The translations under genes and the position numbers were made by a program. Shown piece by piece: positions 52,634 to 63,635 of a DNA stretch of 64,000 nucleotides. Where the stretch lies: the NCBI GenBank assembly GCA_038502055.1, contig JAXRKN010000044.1, forward strand, positions 9,139,501 to 9,203,500, in the 5' to 3' direction. The number at the start of each line of letters is the position of its first letter. Position 1 is the first letter of the stretch. Origin of the DNA: Tanytarsus gracilentus (Eukaryota > Arthropoda > Insecta > Diptera > Chironomidae). The notes beneath the pieces are model-generated. The model made no database searches, was not told the origin of the DNA, and worked only from the letters and a program-made list of their open reading frames with translations.

Positions 52634-52975
52634 TTATGATGACGAGTCCTCAGATTCTGTTATTTTTGGTTGAACCACGACATTCCAGTCGATCGCCTTA
52701 AAGTACATCAGCGAACGCTTTAATCGCTCATATTCTGCGATTCGAGATCGATCAAATTTACTAAATGCAGCAAAATAGGGCGAAAAATTCTCCACAAATT
52801 CGTGTCTTATCACCGCACCTTCTTGACGTTGAACGAGCACTATCGTAATGATGAAAACAAGCAGCACAGCTGTTTTCTATAATGAAAGCTCTTTTTTGTT
52901 TACATCGTCACACACAAAATTCAATTGATACACATTAGACACTGAAAGTTTACTCACAATTTTTGATAAGAACAT
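52634..52975 (-). CDS. Small secreted protein, member 2 of a pair
   Basis: Exons 52975-52958 (6 codons) and 52876-52634; 261 nt, 86 aa, phase-0 intron inside the signal peptide (MFLSKI|KTAVLLVFIITIVLVQ). The mature chain contains ENFSPYFAAFSKFDRSRIAEYERLKRS, a possible dibasic site (LKR before SLMYF), and an acidic Ser-rich end (ESEDSSS). It aligns with member 1 over about 30 residues around PY[F/W]xAFS, with conserved basic and hydrophobic positions and a closing Ile/Leu-Asp. It has no Cys in the mature part. The family is unrecognised. Tandem position, the tiny first exon and the intron inside the signal peptide all indicate common descent with member 1. Confidence 0.7.
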
Positions 52976-55005
52976 TTCACGATGAGAGAATTGAGTAAAA
53001 AAACTAATCGAGTCACTTCAATTAGCTCATGAATATAACTAAACTACATTCGTACACTTTAACTCCAACATTTGAGTATATCGAAACCCCAAAAAATTTT
53101 ATAAAAAAGATGAGCAAAAAAAAATTTTTGTCAAAGAGCACACATTGCCCATACATGCATGAAACTATACTCAAAAAATAAATTGGTAATCGCATGAAAA
53201 ATATTTATTTACCTCTCTCAGTGCCTCACAGACACAAATGAAAGTAGAAACGCTTATCTTATTAAATGTGATTATGTGAATTTGTGAGTAATGAAGTGGC
53301 GGGTTATATGCGGTAGAATTTATTCTAGAGCTCTACAGTGAAGGTTGATGAATGATTGAGTGGAAATTGCGAGGGTCTTAAAAAACTTTATCATGTTTTT
53401 ACATTAAATTAAATTTTAAGTGAAATTTTCATACAAAAAATAAAAAAAATATTTTACACAATTTTTGAATTTTAAAAAATCGTTAAATTTTTAAAAAAGT
53501 TCAACTCCAAATTTTTTTTCATCCTCTATATGAATTCATCCCACTTATTATAAATTGCTTTTCAACTGTAATTTCAATTGCCATATGACACTCATACAAA
53601 CTGCTCATGAATTGTTTCATAAAAAAAATTGTCGACTCAATTAGGCTATTTAAACTTTTTGCTCTCCTCATATTTAGTAAGCTCGACGAAAATTTACAAA
53701 ATAATTTTTTGTTAATTGAGACAACAAATTAGTCATGTTTTATGTAAAAGACACTGAAAGATTAAAGGGGGATTTGGGTTCATTTGAAGATTAAGTCATG
53801 TTCGGTGAATTTTTAAAATTTTAAGAAAAATTAAAAAAGCTTTAAAAGGAAAAATGCGTAAAAAATTTAACGAGATATTTCTGGCATTTTAAGCGTGGTC
53901 GGTATTGTCTAGAGATTTATGAGAGGATTTTATTGCGTCTGAGGTTAAAAATAAAATTACTAACGAACGATGGTTTTTCTTCAAGAGCGTTTGGAGATGA
54001 ACAAGATAAAAGTTGCTAACGTACCACTGGGGAAGATTGAATTGTATTGAAGGTTAAATTGTTTGTGAAAGAGGGATAAATTTCCTGCCAATAATTTTGT
54101 TCAGATTTTTAAATTATTAGAAAATTTTCTCTCTAAAAATTTAAAAATATAGAAATCGTTAAAAATTCGTTCAAAATTATCGCAAGATCAACTTTCGCTC
54201 AGACAGAAAAAGTTTATAAGAAAACTCTTAAAACTTTGTTCTTCATCAAGTTCACGAAAAGAAGATTGATGGGAGAGCCTCAAACGTCACATGTCAGCAT
54301 CGCATTCACCTTCTCAATCGTTCGTGGAAGTTTATTTTTTTACTTTTCGCATGTAGCAAAAAAATACATCAGCAGCAAACAGTATTGAAAATTTATGTAA
54401 AAGGATCGAGAGTAATGAAGATTGCGGATTGAGCGAAGAGCCACTAACGAGCTCACGTAATAAATCAAATGGATTGAAGTAGAAACATTAACTTTCATAC
54501 GTGCACTAAACTATTTTATCGTCGAGAGAAGAAAATTGATATTGGCAAGATAATTGATTTAAAGAATGATCGGATTAAAATAAACTTAACAAAACCATTT
54601 TAAACCCAAAAAAATGCATAATGAATTTTTCTTTCTTGGAAATTTTAGATTAATTTCTTGGTTTTAATCAGATTTTAAAAATAAACTTTTCACCAGCACA
54701 AAAAAAAACTTTTTCCCGCCTCTATATTTAACTTTTCCAATTTTTTCTTCCCTCATAAAAAAAAGTTCCTTCTTTAACTCTCACCCACATCCTCATCATT
54801 ATGTTACACAAAATAAACGAAGAAAAAGCTCTTAAAGGCACTTCCTTGAATTAATAATGAGGCGTTTGTCATTCGGCTCGAGACACTCACAAATGAGATT
54901 TTCTTTTTATGATAATTAAACTTTTCTTTTTATTCTTAACCCTAGAGACAACTCAAGTGACAAAGTAATATTGAATAAAACACAGAGACTGGTCATCAAC
55001 AACAG
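52976..55005. other. Spacer upstream of the synaptotagmin gene
   Basis: AT-rich with no supportable exon. It presumably contains promoter or 5' UTR sequence of the synaptotagmin gene, but no convincing TATA/initiator pair was found. Confidence 0.45.
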
Positions 55006-56905
55006 ATGGATTCAATGAAAAGTGAAGGAGATCAGCTTTCATTGACACCGGTGGTTGTTTACACAGTCTTGTCATGCCTCATTGTCTCGCTCATTGGAAT
55101 TCTCCTCTATCTAACCTGCTCGAAACGTTACAAGCTCAATTGGTTCGAGAACAATTTACTCGAGACGGCAAAGGAGAATGAGGAAAATGCACAGAGGTGA
55201 CACAAACAATGAAAACTTAATTAAAGTGTTGGTTACAGTGATTTTATTATAGTCACGAGGTGTTGGTGCATTGTGGGATGTCATATAACAATGAAAGTCC
55301 CGTAGCTGGCAGCTCGAGGTCTCTCAATCGTAATATAAGCAGCCCGACGACCTCAACTCACACCGACGATCCAACTTTCTGGGTGCCCGGTGGTGGAGCG
55401 ATCGGCGGACATTGTAACGATGCATCTGGTAAGTTTTTAAAAAAATCTCTTCAGTTACATTCCCTTGGTTGATATCAAACTGGTTTGCATTAAAACACTC
55501 CTGACACACTTCAGTCAAAAAAAGAATAAATTATTACAAACATTTCAGATTCGGAGCCTCCACAGAGTCCAAATTCACCCACCAGCAGTAAATGCTCGTT
55601 TGCCTTATCTGTCAACTCATTTCCAATCGGTCGTAACGATAAACATGTCGTTTTGTCGACGACAACCCCAGCGCGATTGGGCAAAGTTGTCTCGATGCAA
55701 ACAAAATTAGACCATACGAAAATTGATATGTCGCTATATCAACAAGTCAGTATTAAAGTATGCTCTGAGGTGGCTAAATTTAGAAAATGCTCATTAATTT
55801 TTTAGAACACTGTTAAGCGGAATCCCTCAATGGCCTCGGAAGATTTGAGGGGAACACTTCACTTCACCATGCTCTACGATCCAATTGCGGGAATTTTAAA
55901 TGTTAGACTCATTGAGGTGAGTTTGACAAACACTTATTATTTAAATAGCCTCAAATTGTTTTCTCTCCAGGCACAGGATCTTCAACCGCGAGACTTTAGC
56001 GGCACAGCAGATCCCTATGCGAAAGTCAGACTGCTTCCGGACGTATCTAAGACAAACATGTGGCAAACGAGAATCCACAAACGAACACTTAATCCTGGTG
56101 AAATTCTCTCTTGATGACTTTTCCATCGAGAAATTAATTTTCTCCCTTCTTTATAAATGTAGTTTTCGATGAGGACTTTGTGTTTGAAGTACAGCCGGCG
56201 CGCATTGGACGTCGTTCACTTGAGATTTTGCTCTACGATTTTGACGCTTATTCTCGACATGTTTGCATTGGTGGCCTAAAAATAGCACTTGCTCATGTGG
56301 ATTTGTCGGATAAGGTTGAACTTTGGAAATCGCTAGGACCGTGTCCGGAACAAGATGCAAAAATTGAACTTGGAGATGTCATGGTGTCACTTTCTTTTCT
56401 TCCCAGTGCAGAACGACTCACGTGTGTCGTGATTAAAGCGAGAAATTTGAGGGTGTTCGATGACAGTAGAAATTCATCGGGTAATTATAATTAGGGATTA
56501 AAACACTCATGATGATATCAATTTATTTTAAAAATAAAAAACACCCTTCAGCAATAATCGATAACCTTTATTCCCTTTTCAGATCCCTATATAAAGGTTT
56601 CAATTATACATAATGGCAAGAGGCTTAAAAAGAAAAAAACAACAGTCCTTCGGAACACAATCAACCCGGTCTTCAATGAAGCTCTCACCTTTGATATTTC
56701 GAAAGATACACTAAAGCACTCAATCATCGAATTCCTCGTGATGCACGATAATTTACTCGGCGCTAATGAGCTTTTAGGAAGGGCGATTGTTGGCAGTTCA
56801 AATGAAGTGAGAATTGAGGAAAAACAATTTTTCGATGAAATCTTCAGAACGAAATCGACTAAAACTGAATGGATTCCTCTGTCTGATCCAAGAAATTGTC
56901 ATTAA
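55006..56905 (+). CDS. Synaptotagmin family protein (invertebrate Syt-alpha/beta-like)
   Basis: Seven exons: 55006-55196, 55253-55428, 55549-55745, 55806-55916, 55971-56097, 56163-56480, 56583-56905; 1443 nt, 480 aa, every junction in phase. Short lumenal N terminus, one membrane segment (about residues 14-36, VVVYTVLSCLIVSLIGILLYL region), KRYKLNWFE, a Ser/Pro-rich linker, C2A (about 204-325) and C2B (about 335-470). C2A keeps loop Asp residues D233, D239, D293 and D295, but the fifth ligand is Val301. In C2B the loop-3 Asp triad is replaced (VMHDNLLGANE), so Ca2+ binding there is doubtful. C2B keeps the polybasic GKRLKKKK strand. It probably acts in vesicle traffic or exocytosis of neuronal or secretory cells. 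The subclass assignment is by resemblance and less certain than the family. Confidence 0.93.
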
Positions 56906-57120
56906 TTGATGATTTAAATGTAAAATTCAGGAATTTTATGAGTAGTCGATTGACTGATGAGTTTTAACAATGCATTAAAATATATTTAAAACATAACGAT
57001 ACTTACAAATTATGTCCACATGTACCTATATTGAACTATAGAAAGAAATATTAATTAATGATTTTAATGAAAATGAGGCAATTTGCGAAATATAACTTAA
57101 AAAAAATTGTCCTCATTTTC

Positions 57121-58527
57121 ATGCCTGCATAAAGTACGCGAGAGAGTTTTCTCCAATCGGGCTGAAATTTGGATATTATTGTGACCTAATTGTGACTATT
57201 TGTGACGCACTCTCCATTTTTTTTGACACCCTTTATTTTTTGAATTTTGGACATTTCAAAATTTTGAGCTTTCTCTCGTGTACTTTATGAAAAGTGTGCG
57301 AGAGAATCTTTGAAAATTGATTTTATTTTAAATGTTTTTATGTTAATTGATGGCATTTTTTGTGACTATTTTTGACATGTTAAAAGTTTTTGAATTTGAT
57401 CAATTGTCAAAAAGTTAGAGCCAGTTCAAATTTGAGAGCTGACAGACGCTTTTTCTCTTGCGTACTTTATGAAAAGTGTGCGAGAGAATTTTTCAAAAAA
57501 TAACTTTTCAAAAATATTTTTGCATTTTCTTTTAGCATTTATTTTGACTATTTTTGACGTTCAAAAAGTTTTGAGATCAAATTGATAGTCATAAAGTTAT
57601 GCGATTTTGATTGAGCGCGTCACTAAGAGCTTTTTTTTCACAAGAGTAAAATTTTCAGGTAGATTTTGAGAAAAAAAAATTAAATTTATGTTCACCATCA
57701 AATATTTTAATTTTAATGATCATTAAAATTTAACGAATTTTTTTTCTCTATCTTAAGCAATTTCAATAAATAATAAAATTCAAGTCGAGTATAGATCATC
57801 CATCGGAAGGAATTTTCCTAGTAAAAATATCCGAAATTTTTTTAGTAAATTTCCTAGGATAATAGTCACAATCAATTAAATTACAAAAGCATGTCCTATT
57901 AAATCAATATTTTTAAAATTCTTCGCAAACGTGAATATTGCATCACCAAAAAAAATTAAAATTCTTCTATTCTAAAATCTTCAAAATCTACCTGAAAATT
58001 TTACTCTTGTGAAAAAAATTTTTATTGACGCGCTCAATCAAAATCGCATAACTTTATGACTATCAATCTGATCTCAAAACTTTTTGAACGTCAAAAATAG
58101 TCAAAATAAATGCTAAAAGAAAATGCAAAAATATTTTTGAAAAGTTATTTTTTGAAAAATTCTCTCGCACACTTTTCATAAAGTACGCGAGAGAAAAAGC
58201 GTCTGTCAGCTCTCAAATTTGAACTGGCTCTAACTTTTTGACAATTGATCAAATTCAAAAACTTTTAACATGTCAAAAATAGTCACAAAAAATGCCATCA
58301 ATTAACATAAAAACATTTAAAATAAAATCAATTTTCAAAGATTCTCTCGCACACTTTTCATAAAGTACACGAGAGAAAGCTCAAAATTTTGAAATGTCCA
58401 AAACTCAAAAAATAAAGGGTGTCAAAAAAAATGGAGAGTGCGTCACAAATAGTCACAATTAGGTCACAATAATATCCAAATTTCAGCCCGATTGGAGAAA
58501 ACTCTCTCGCGTACTTTATGCAGGCAT
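57121..58527. repeat. Long near-perfect inverted repeat
   Basis: The left arm (57121-57669) and right arm (about 57981-58527) are reverse complements with only scattered mismatches over about 550 bp, around a spacer of about 310 bp. The outer ends read ATGCCTGCATAAAGTACGCG and its complement. Each arm itself contains three GTACTTTATG / GCGAGAGA motifs, two of them in small palindromes (TTCTCTCG ... GCGAGAGAA). The spacer holds a perfect 22-bp palindrome at 57709-57730. No coding frame is evident. It could be a foldback-type element or a hairpin-RNA locus. It begins about 215 bp after the synaptotagmin stop codon. Confidence 0.95.
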
Positions 58528-59149
58528 TTTATTAAAATGATAAAAGTTATGTCCTGTCATTTGATGAGGAAGGAAGATAAAACGAAAAAATATATATTAT
58601 GAGAGTATCAGCATAAATAATATGTATACATATAAAATTAAATGTTAATGAAATTAGAGAAATTTATTTTTAAAAAATTAAATTAATTTTTTTTATTGAG
58701 ATTTAATTTATTTTTTGACAACGATTTAGGTTGATTTATAAAATTCAAACTTTTTTAAGAACTATTTTATTTACATGTAGCAATTGATAAAAAATATAAA
58801 CATAAAAATAATAATTAATAAGAAATAAAGGCAACTATTTAACACTAAATTTATTACGGTTTGTCAATAAAATCATGTTGCAGGAAATAATTCAAATATT
58901 CATATTTGAACAAAATTTATGAACCCCAAAACATATATTTTTCTTCTTATTCTCTAACGTATAGAAAATTTTCACTCTGAAGGGAACGAGAACCCACAAC
59001 TGAGTAGAAATTTAATGAAACTAACAAAAACCAAAACATAATCAAAAAATTTATAAAATTCAACTCTTAGTGCCTTAATTTTTAAAAAATTTACCATAGT
59101 CGAAAAACTAACCTAAACCTCTTTTGTATTCATCAAAAAAAATTTAAAA
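58528..59149. other. Spacer and TAB1 5' region
   Basis: AT-rich and without coding signal. The TAB1 start codon follows directly. Confidence 0.5.
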
Positions 59150-60493
59150 ATGAATGGTGAAAAGTTTCAAGACGTAATTTCGGGAGGCAATCGAAATTGG
59201 ACAGACGATTTACCAATTTGTGCCCAAAGTGGATGCGGATCTTCACCGAATCAAGCTTACTCGCCTGATGGTCGCATGAAGGAAGTGCACATTGCCTATG
59301 AGAAAAAGTGTTACTGCTCGTATGATTCGGAAAGCTTTCTTTATTCAATTTGTTCTGGTCATGATGGATCTTCTATCAGCGATTTTGCAATATCTCGAAT
59401 GACAGCTGACATTCTGCTTGGTGGTCAGCTTAATCAAGCTAATAAATCAGACGAAGAAATTAAAGAACTCCTGCGACAAACTTTCATTGCCGCAGAAAAG
59501 AATTACAACACATCAATTGACAGTTTCATTGCCACCAAGCAGCAATTGCAATTTCAAATTTTAGACTTGAGTCAGTATGAAATTCAACAAAAGTACGAGG
59601 CCATTCTAAACAAACTCAACACGATCAACAAAGAACTTTCTATTGGATCGTCAGTGCTCATTTCATTAATTACCAACAAAAAATTATTCATAGCTAATTT
59701 GGGAATTTGTCGAGCACTTCTCGTAAAGAATGACTTGAGAAACGATGTTTTACGGGTTGTTCAGGTGACGGTTGATCACAATTTATATAACGAGGACGAA
59801 GCAGTTAGACTTTATAATTTGGGTCTCGATGTGTCATCACTTCACTCGCTTGCAACGACCCGATGTATTGGAAACTATATGGGAAAAGGTGGATATAAAG
59901 ATTCAGAACTTTTATCACAATCAAGCGGCGAGCCGATTTCGAGCAATCCCGAAATTATTGGACCAATTGTACTTGATGATTCTGTTCGATTTATTTGCCT
60001 GCTTTCGGGTGGACTTTGTAAAGTTCTTTCACAACTTTTTTCAAACGACTTGACAATTGTGAATAAGGAACTCGTTTCGATTTGTGTTCAACAATTTAAC
60101 CGCCAGTATACTCTCTCAGGAGTCGCTCAAAGCGTTGTCAATCATCTCGCGCAGCTTCATCACGATCTTTACATGAAATCGCGTATAAACGGAACTGAGT
60201 GCAACTTTGACGCACGAGAGGATATGACGATAATAATTAGAAATTTCTCATTTCCAATGCCTAATTCAATTGACAGCAGCAAACAGTCGATGGGATCGTC
60301 AACTTTGTCAGGAAGTCAAAACACAATTACTTCTTACTCATCGACCAACACGAGTGTGAACAATTTGTCATTTGCTGAGAGAAAAACGAAGCCTTATGTT
60401 TCTTTTAAAGATTATTTTGATAATGTTGAGGCAGCGAGAAGAGAAGGAAGACTTCCAACAAACATTGATTTTGATGATGAGCCACTCGAGTAA
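59150..60493 (+). CDS. Tab1: TAK1-binding protein 1 (PP2C-like pseudophosphatase)
   Basis: Single-exon gene, 447 aa. It starts with a family-typical segment (WTDDLPIC, GSSPNQAYSPDGR) and runs as a PP2C-like fold: FLYSICSGHDGSS, ILLGGQLN, KLFIANLGICRALLVKND, VTVDHNLYNEDEAVRL, EDMTIIIRNF. The DGHGG metal motif of active PP2C enzymes is changed to SGHDGSS, consistent with the known catalytic inactivity of TAB1. The C terminus has KPYVSFKDYFDNV, matching the TAK1-binding PYVxFxxF motif of animal TAB1. It is a scaffold that activates the TAK1 kinase upstream of JNK and NF-kB-type signalling, including innate immunity. The gene is compact, and its polyA signal AATAAA (60509-60514) lies within the 3' end of the convergent photolyase transcript. 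Confidence 0.94.
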   Translation: MNGEKFQDVISGGNRNWTDDLPICAQSGCGSSPNQAYSPDGRMKEVHIAYEKKCYCSYDSESFLYSICSGHDGSSISDFAISRMTADILLGGQLNQANKSDEEIKELLRQTFIAAEKNYNTSIDSFIATKQQLQFQILDLSQYEIQQKYEAILNKLNTINKELSIGSSVLISLITNKKLFIANLGICRALLVKNDLRNDVLRVVQVTVDHNLYNEDEAVRLYNLGLDVSSLHSLATTRCIGNYMGKGGYKDSELLSQSSGEPISSNPEIIGPIVLDDSVRFICLLSGGLCKVLSQLFSNDLTIVNKELVSICVQQFNRQYTLSGVAQSVVNHLAQLHHDLYMKSRINGTECNFDAREDMTIIIRNFSFPMPNSIDSSKQSMGSSTLSGSQNTITSYSSTNTSVNNLSFAERKTKPYVSFKDYFDNVEAARREGRLPTNIDFDDEPLE

Positions 60494-60517
60494 CTGAGAT
60501 TTTATTGAAATAAAAAT
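60494..60517. terminator. Overlapping bidirectional polyA signals
   Basis: Only 24 bp separate the two convergent stop codons. A plus-strand AATAAA at 60509-60514 serves Tab1, and a minus-strand AATAAA at 60506-60501 serves the photolyase gene. Cleavage 10-30 nt past either signal would fall in the coding region of the other gene. Confidence 0.7.
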
Positions 60518-62390
60518 TTACTCTTTCTTGAAATATTTATCGAGCGAGTTTTTTTGCTTTTTGCTTGTTCCAGCTTTTGGTGACTCTGCCTCTCTTTTCA
60601 CATTTGCCTTACTATTCTTTGCCGCGTAAGCTTCCTTCATTCTCTGAAGATTTTCCTTCATGACTACATCGTGATCGACAATAGGCTTTGGATAGTCTTT
60701 TCCAATAATACAATTAAATTTTTTTTGTTGATCGAGTGTTGCCTTCCATGGCTCGTAAATTAAGCTCGATGGAAATGCTTTAAGTTCAGGTACATACTTT
60801 CGAATGAAATCTCCATCCTTGTCAGTCTTTTTGCCAAAAGCTATTGGACTATAAACGCGAAAGTATTGATGAAAAAAAGCACTTGCACTAAGCCACATCC
60901 AATTTCCAGCATTCAGCGCCCAATCGGCATCGAGAAGATATTCTTCAAATACTTTCTGGCCATCTTCCCAATGACACCATAAGTCGCCACGTGTGAGAAA
61001 GCAAGCAACAGCATGTCGAGCGAGATGATGAATCCAACCTTCTTGCTTGAGCTGTCGCATTATCGCATCAATGAACGGAAATCCCGTCATTCCATTTCTC
61101 CAAGCTTTTAAATATGAGGGATTGGTTTTCCACGGAATTTGAGCGCAAATTTTATTGCCGACCATTTTATCGAAATTTTCTGTTGCTGCGCCGACCGTAT
61201 AGTAGAATTCTCTCCAAAGAAGTTGGCCCTCGAGCGATGTTGGAGGCTGTGAGTGTTTGCGACCCTTGTAGACTTCTTTGATTTTTTGGTAAAATAATCG
61301 AGAACTTAAACATCCAAATTTGAGATAAGGCGAGAGTGTCGTTGTTGTAGGCTCTAACGAATTTGGACTCGTATTTGGCTTTTCGAAATTACAAATCCAG
61401 TTGACATTTTTTAAATTCTCTGCCATTCGACTTAACGCTTCAGTTTCGCCACCTGGAAATTTTGACTCTCTTGAAAGTTCATTTTCATTGACATCGAGCT
61501 CTTCCAGCGTGGGAACATCATAACAATTTTTATCCTTCTTTTCCTCATGATCGAGTGGTGGCTTGCAACTGGCTGGAACTTTTTGAGGATTTCCTTCAGG
61601 AGTCGCTGGCTTAAGTTCACTCGAAACTGACATAAATTTCTGATAAGTCATCGGTGGTGAACCTTTGTTCTTCTTAATTACTAGTTCAGGATTAAAAATC
61701 GTGTGCGAGCACTCCTGAATCACTGTCACTTTCGCCTTTCGAGCTTGTTCCATCACAATCGCATCTCGTTTAACAGCATAAGGTTCAATGTCGGTCTCAA
61801 ATGCCAGCAGCGATACATTCCAATCTTTGAATAGCGATGGAAAATGCTCTTGAGGATTGCCGCGAACCACGTAAAGTCTAAAAAAGAAGATACAGGAAGT
61901 TAAATTTGCCATAACATTCAAAATCCCTGCGTGGGAATGAAACCGTTGAGCCGTAAATTTAAATAAAAGTATCTTTTTGAATACAATTGTCTATTGAAAA
62001 TACGTTGAAGCCGAGATTTAAATTTTATTTGTATGAGGATTTTTTGAATTTAAACGGTAACAATTGGTCATGTCCCACGCAGGTCAAAATCAAAACAGCT
62101 TAATTACCTTGTGTTTAATTTTCTTAAATTCTTATCGAGATCAGTCAGAGATTCTTGCAAAAATCGCCATCGATTAGCGCCCACTTTCATCCATTTAACA
62201 ATTTTAGGATCTAGCATGAAAATTAATCGCAAAGAAGCCTAAAAATTATGAAATTTTTTAGAATTTTAATTATTTTATAAATTATTGAACTTACTTTCTG
62301 ACTAACAGCTTCCTCCATTGCTCTTATCAATGATGGATTATCGTGAACTCTTTGTGCTTTACGGAACCAATAAATTACAGTTTTAGACAT
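60518..62390 (-). CDS. phr6-4: (6-4) photolyase
   Basis: Exons 62390-62295, 62238-62108, 61877-60518; 1587 nt, 528 aa, phases 0 and 2. The N-terminal alpha/beta domain has YWFRKAQRVHDNPSL (the usual form is FRKGLRLHDNP), then VGANRWRFLQESL and FETDIEPYAVKRDA. The FAD domain has FPGGETEAL, EPTTTTLSPYLKFGCLS, LLWREFYYTV, IPWKTNP, FPFIDAIMRQLKQEGW, HHLARHAVACFLTRGDLW with the two active-site His residues (360 and 364), DADWALNAGNWMWLS and FFHQYFRVYSP. The FFHQYFRVYSP segment and the WREFYYTV motif favour DNA repair of UV (6-4) photoproducts over circadian CRY2. The C terminus is Lys-rich (KRE ... KKQKNSLDKYFKKE), a probable nuclear-localisation or PCNA-type tail. Reading the second intron through would give a false N terminus, but splicing restores the conserved fold. 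Confidence 0.95.
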
Positions 62391-62497
62391 TTTCTTTTGC
62401 CGCTCGAATATATTTTGATTTCAGCGGGGTTTTAACTAAAAACAACAACAAAACTAAAAAATATTCTGAAAATTTTAATTTATTAAATTTTAATCAA
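62391..62497. promoter_or_regulatory. Shared divergent promoter of phr6-4 and Ptpa
   Basis: The two start codons are 107 bp apart and point away from each other, so both core promoters and both 5' leaders must fit in this interval. No TATA box is obvious, fitting a housekeeping-type bidirectional promoter. Confidence 0.65.
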
Positions 62498-63594
62498 ATG
62501 GCAGAGTCACAAACTCAATCAACTTCAATGGAAGCGCCAGGATCAAAATATAGCTTCATAGAACCCGATAAACTCGTTAAAAGTGTGATGGACATGGCGA
62601 AATGGCAAAATAGCGAAACTTATTACGATTTACTTGGATTTATTAATTCTGTGTGTATGTGCATTCAAGGCAGAAGCCTGAATTACAATTGTCAGATCTC
62701 ACCTGTTGTCCAAAAGCTCCTTGAAGTGCTCGACAAATTTGAAAAACTAGCTGTTGAAACTCCGCCGATTGAGTAAGATCACAAAAAACATCCAGGCGAG
62801 AATTTTTGTTAATTCATTTCACTTCCAGGCAGCCGACTCGCTTCGGTAACATCGCATTCAGATCATGGCATCAAAAGATGAAATCAGTTGCAGATGAAAT
62901 GATTAAAGAAATTTTACCCGTACACCTCCACGAAGCAATAATTGAAGTTGTTCCTTATCTACTTGATTCCTTTGGCAATCCTACTCGTCTTGATTATGGC
63001 ACTGGCCACGAGCTGTCATTCATCCTTTTCCTTATGTCACTCTTTAAGATTGGCGCTCTCGCAAAATCAGATGAGCTTCCAATCGCCATAAAAGTCTTCA
63101 ACTCCTACTTGAACTTTGCACGAAAACTTCAGGTCACTTACAGACTCGAACCAGCTGGATCTCAGGGTGTATGGTCACTTGATGACTATCAATTTGTTCC
63201 ATTTATTTGGGGAAGTGCACAGCTCATTGGCACTGAAATTGAGCCCGTAAAGTTTGTCGAAGCTGAGACGATTGAAGAGTACAGAAAAGATTACATGTTT
63301 ATATCATGCATTGACTACATCCAGCAAGTCAAGACAGGCCACATCGCTGAGCATTCAAATCAGTTGTGGAGCATCAGTGCTGTTCAATCGTGGAATAAAA
63401 TTTGCACAGGTTTAATTAAAATGTACCAGAAGGAAGTGCTCTCAAAGTTTCCAGTCATTCAGCATGTCCTCTTTGGATCAATCTTCACACTCAATCCTGT
63501 TAAACCGGGCACGAGACTTCCTCAAGCGAGATTAGGAATGGGGCCACCGAGCATGTATCCACCTCATCACGCTCCACCTCATTTCCATCCCTAA
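62498..63594 (+). CDS. Ptpa: PP2A phosphatase activator (PTPA)
   Basis: Exons 62498-62772 and 62829-63594; 1041 nt, 346 aa, phase-2 intron joining PPIE|QPTRFGNIAFR. PTPA is a peptidyl-prolyl isomerase-like chaperone that loads metal into and activates the PP2A catalytic subunit. Diagnostic segments: LLGFINSV, PTRFGNIAFRSWH, YLLDSFGNPTRLDYGTGHE, FILFLMSLFKIGAL, the long motif around GSQGVWSLDDYQFVPFIWGS, FISCIDYIQQVKTGHIAEH, MYQKEVLSKFPVIQH and LFGSIF. Length is near the usual 320-360 aa. The C terminus ends in a His/Pro-rich tail (PPHHAPPHFHP). The AATAAA signal at 63594-63599 overlaps the stop codon, and a dispersed repeat element begins 41 bp after the stop. Confidence 0.96.
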
Positions 63595-63635
63595 ATAAAA
63601 ATGCACAAAGCAAAGTTAATTTTAACGTCTTTTTA

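Noticed and set aside
61878..61921. N-terminal extension of photolyase exon 3 into upstream sequence
   Set aside because: It is intron sequence. The splice site TTTTTTAG before RLYVVRG joins to an upstream exon matching the family.
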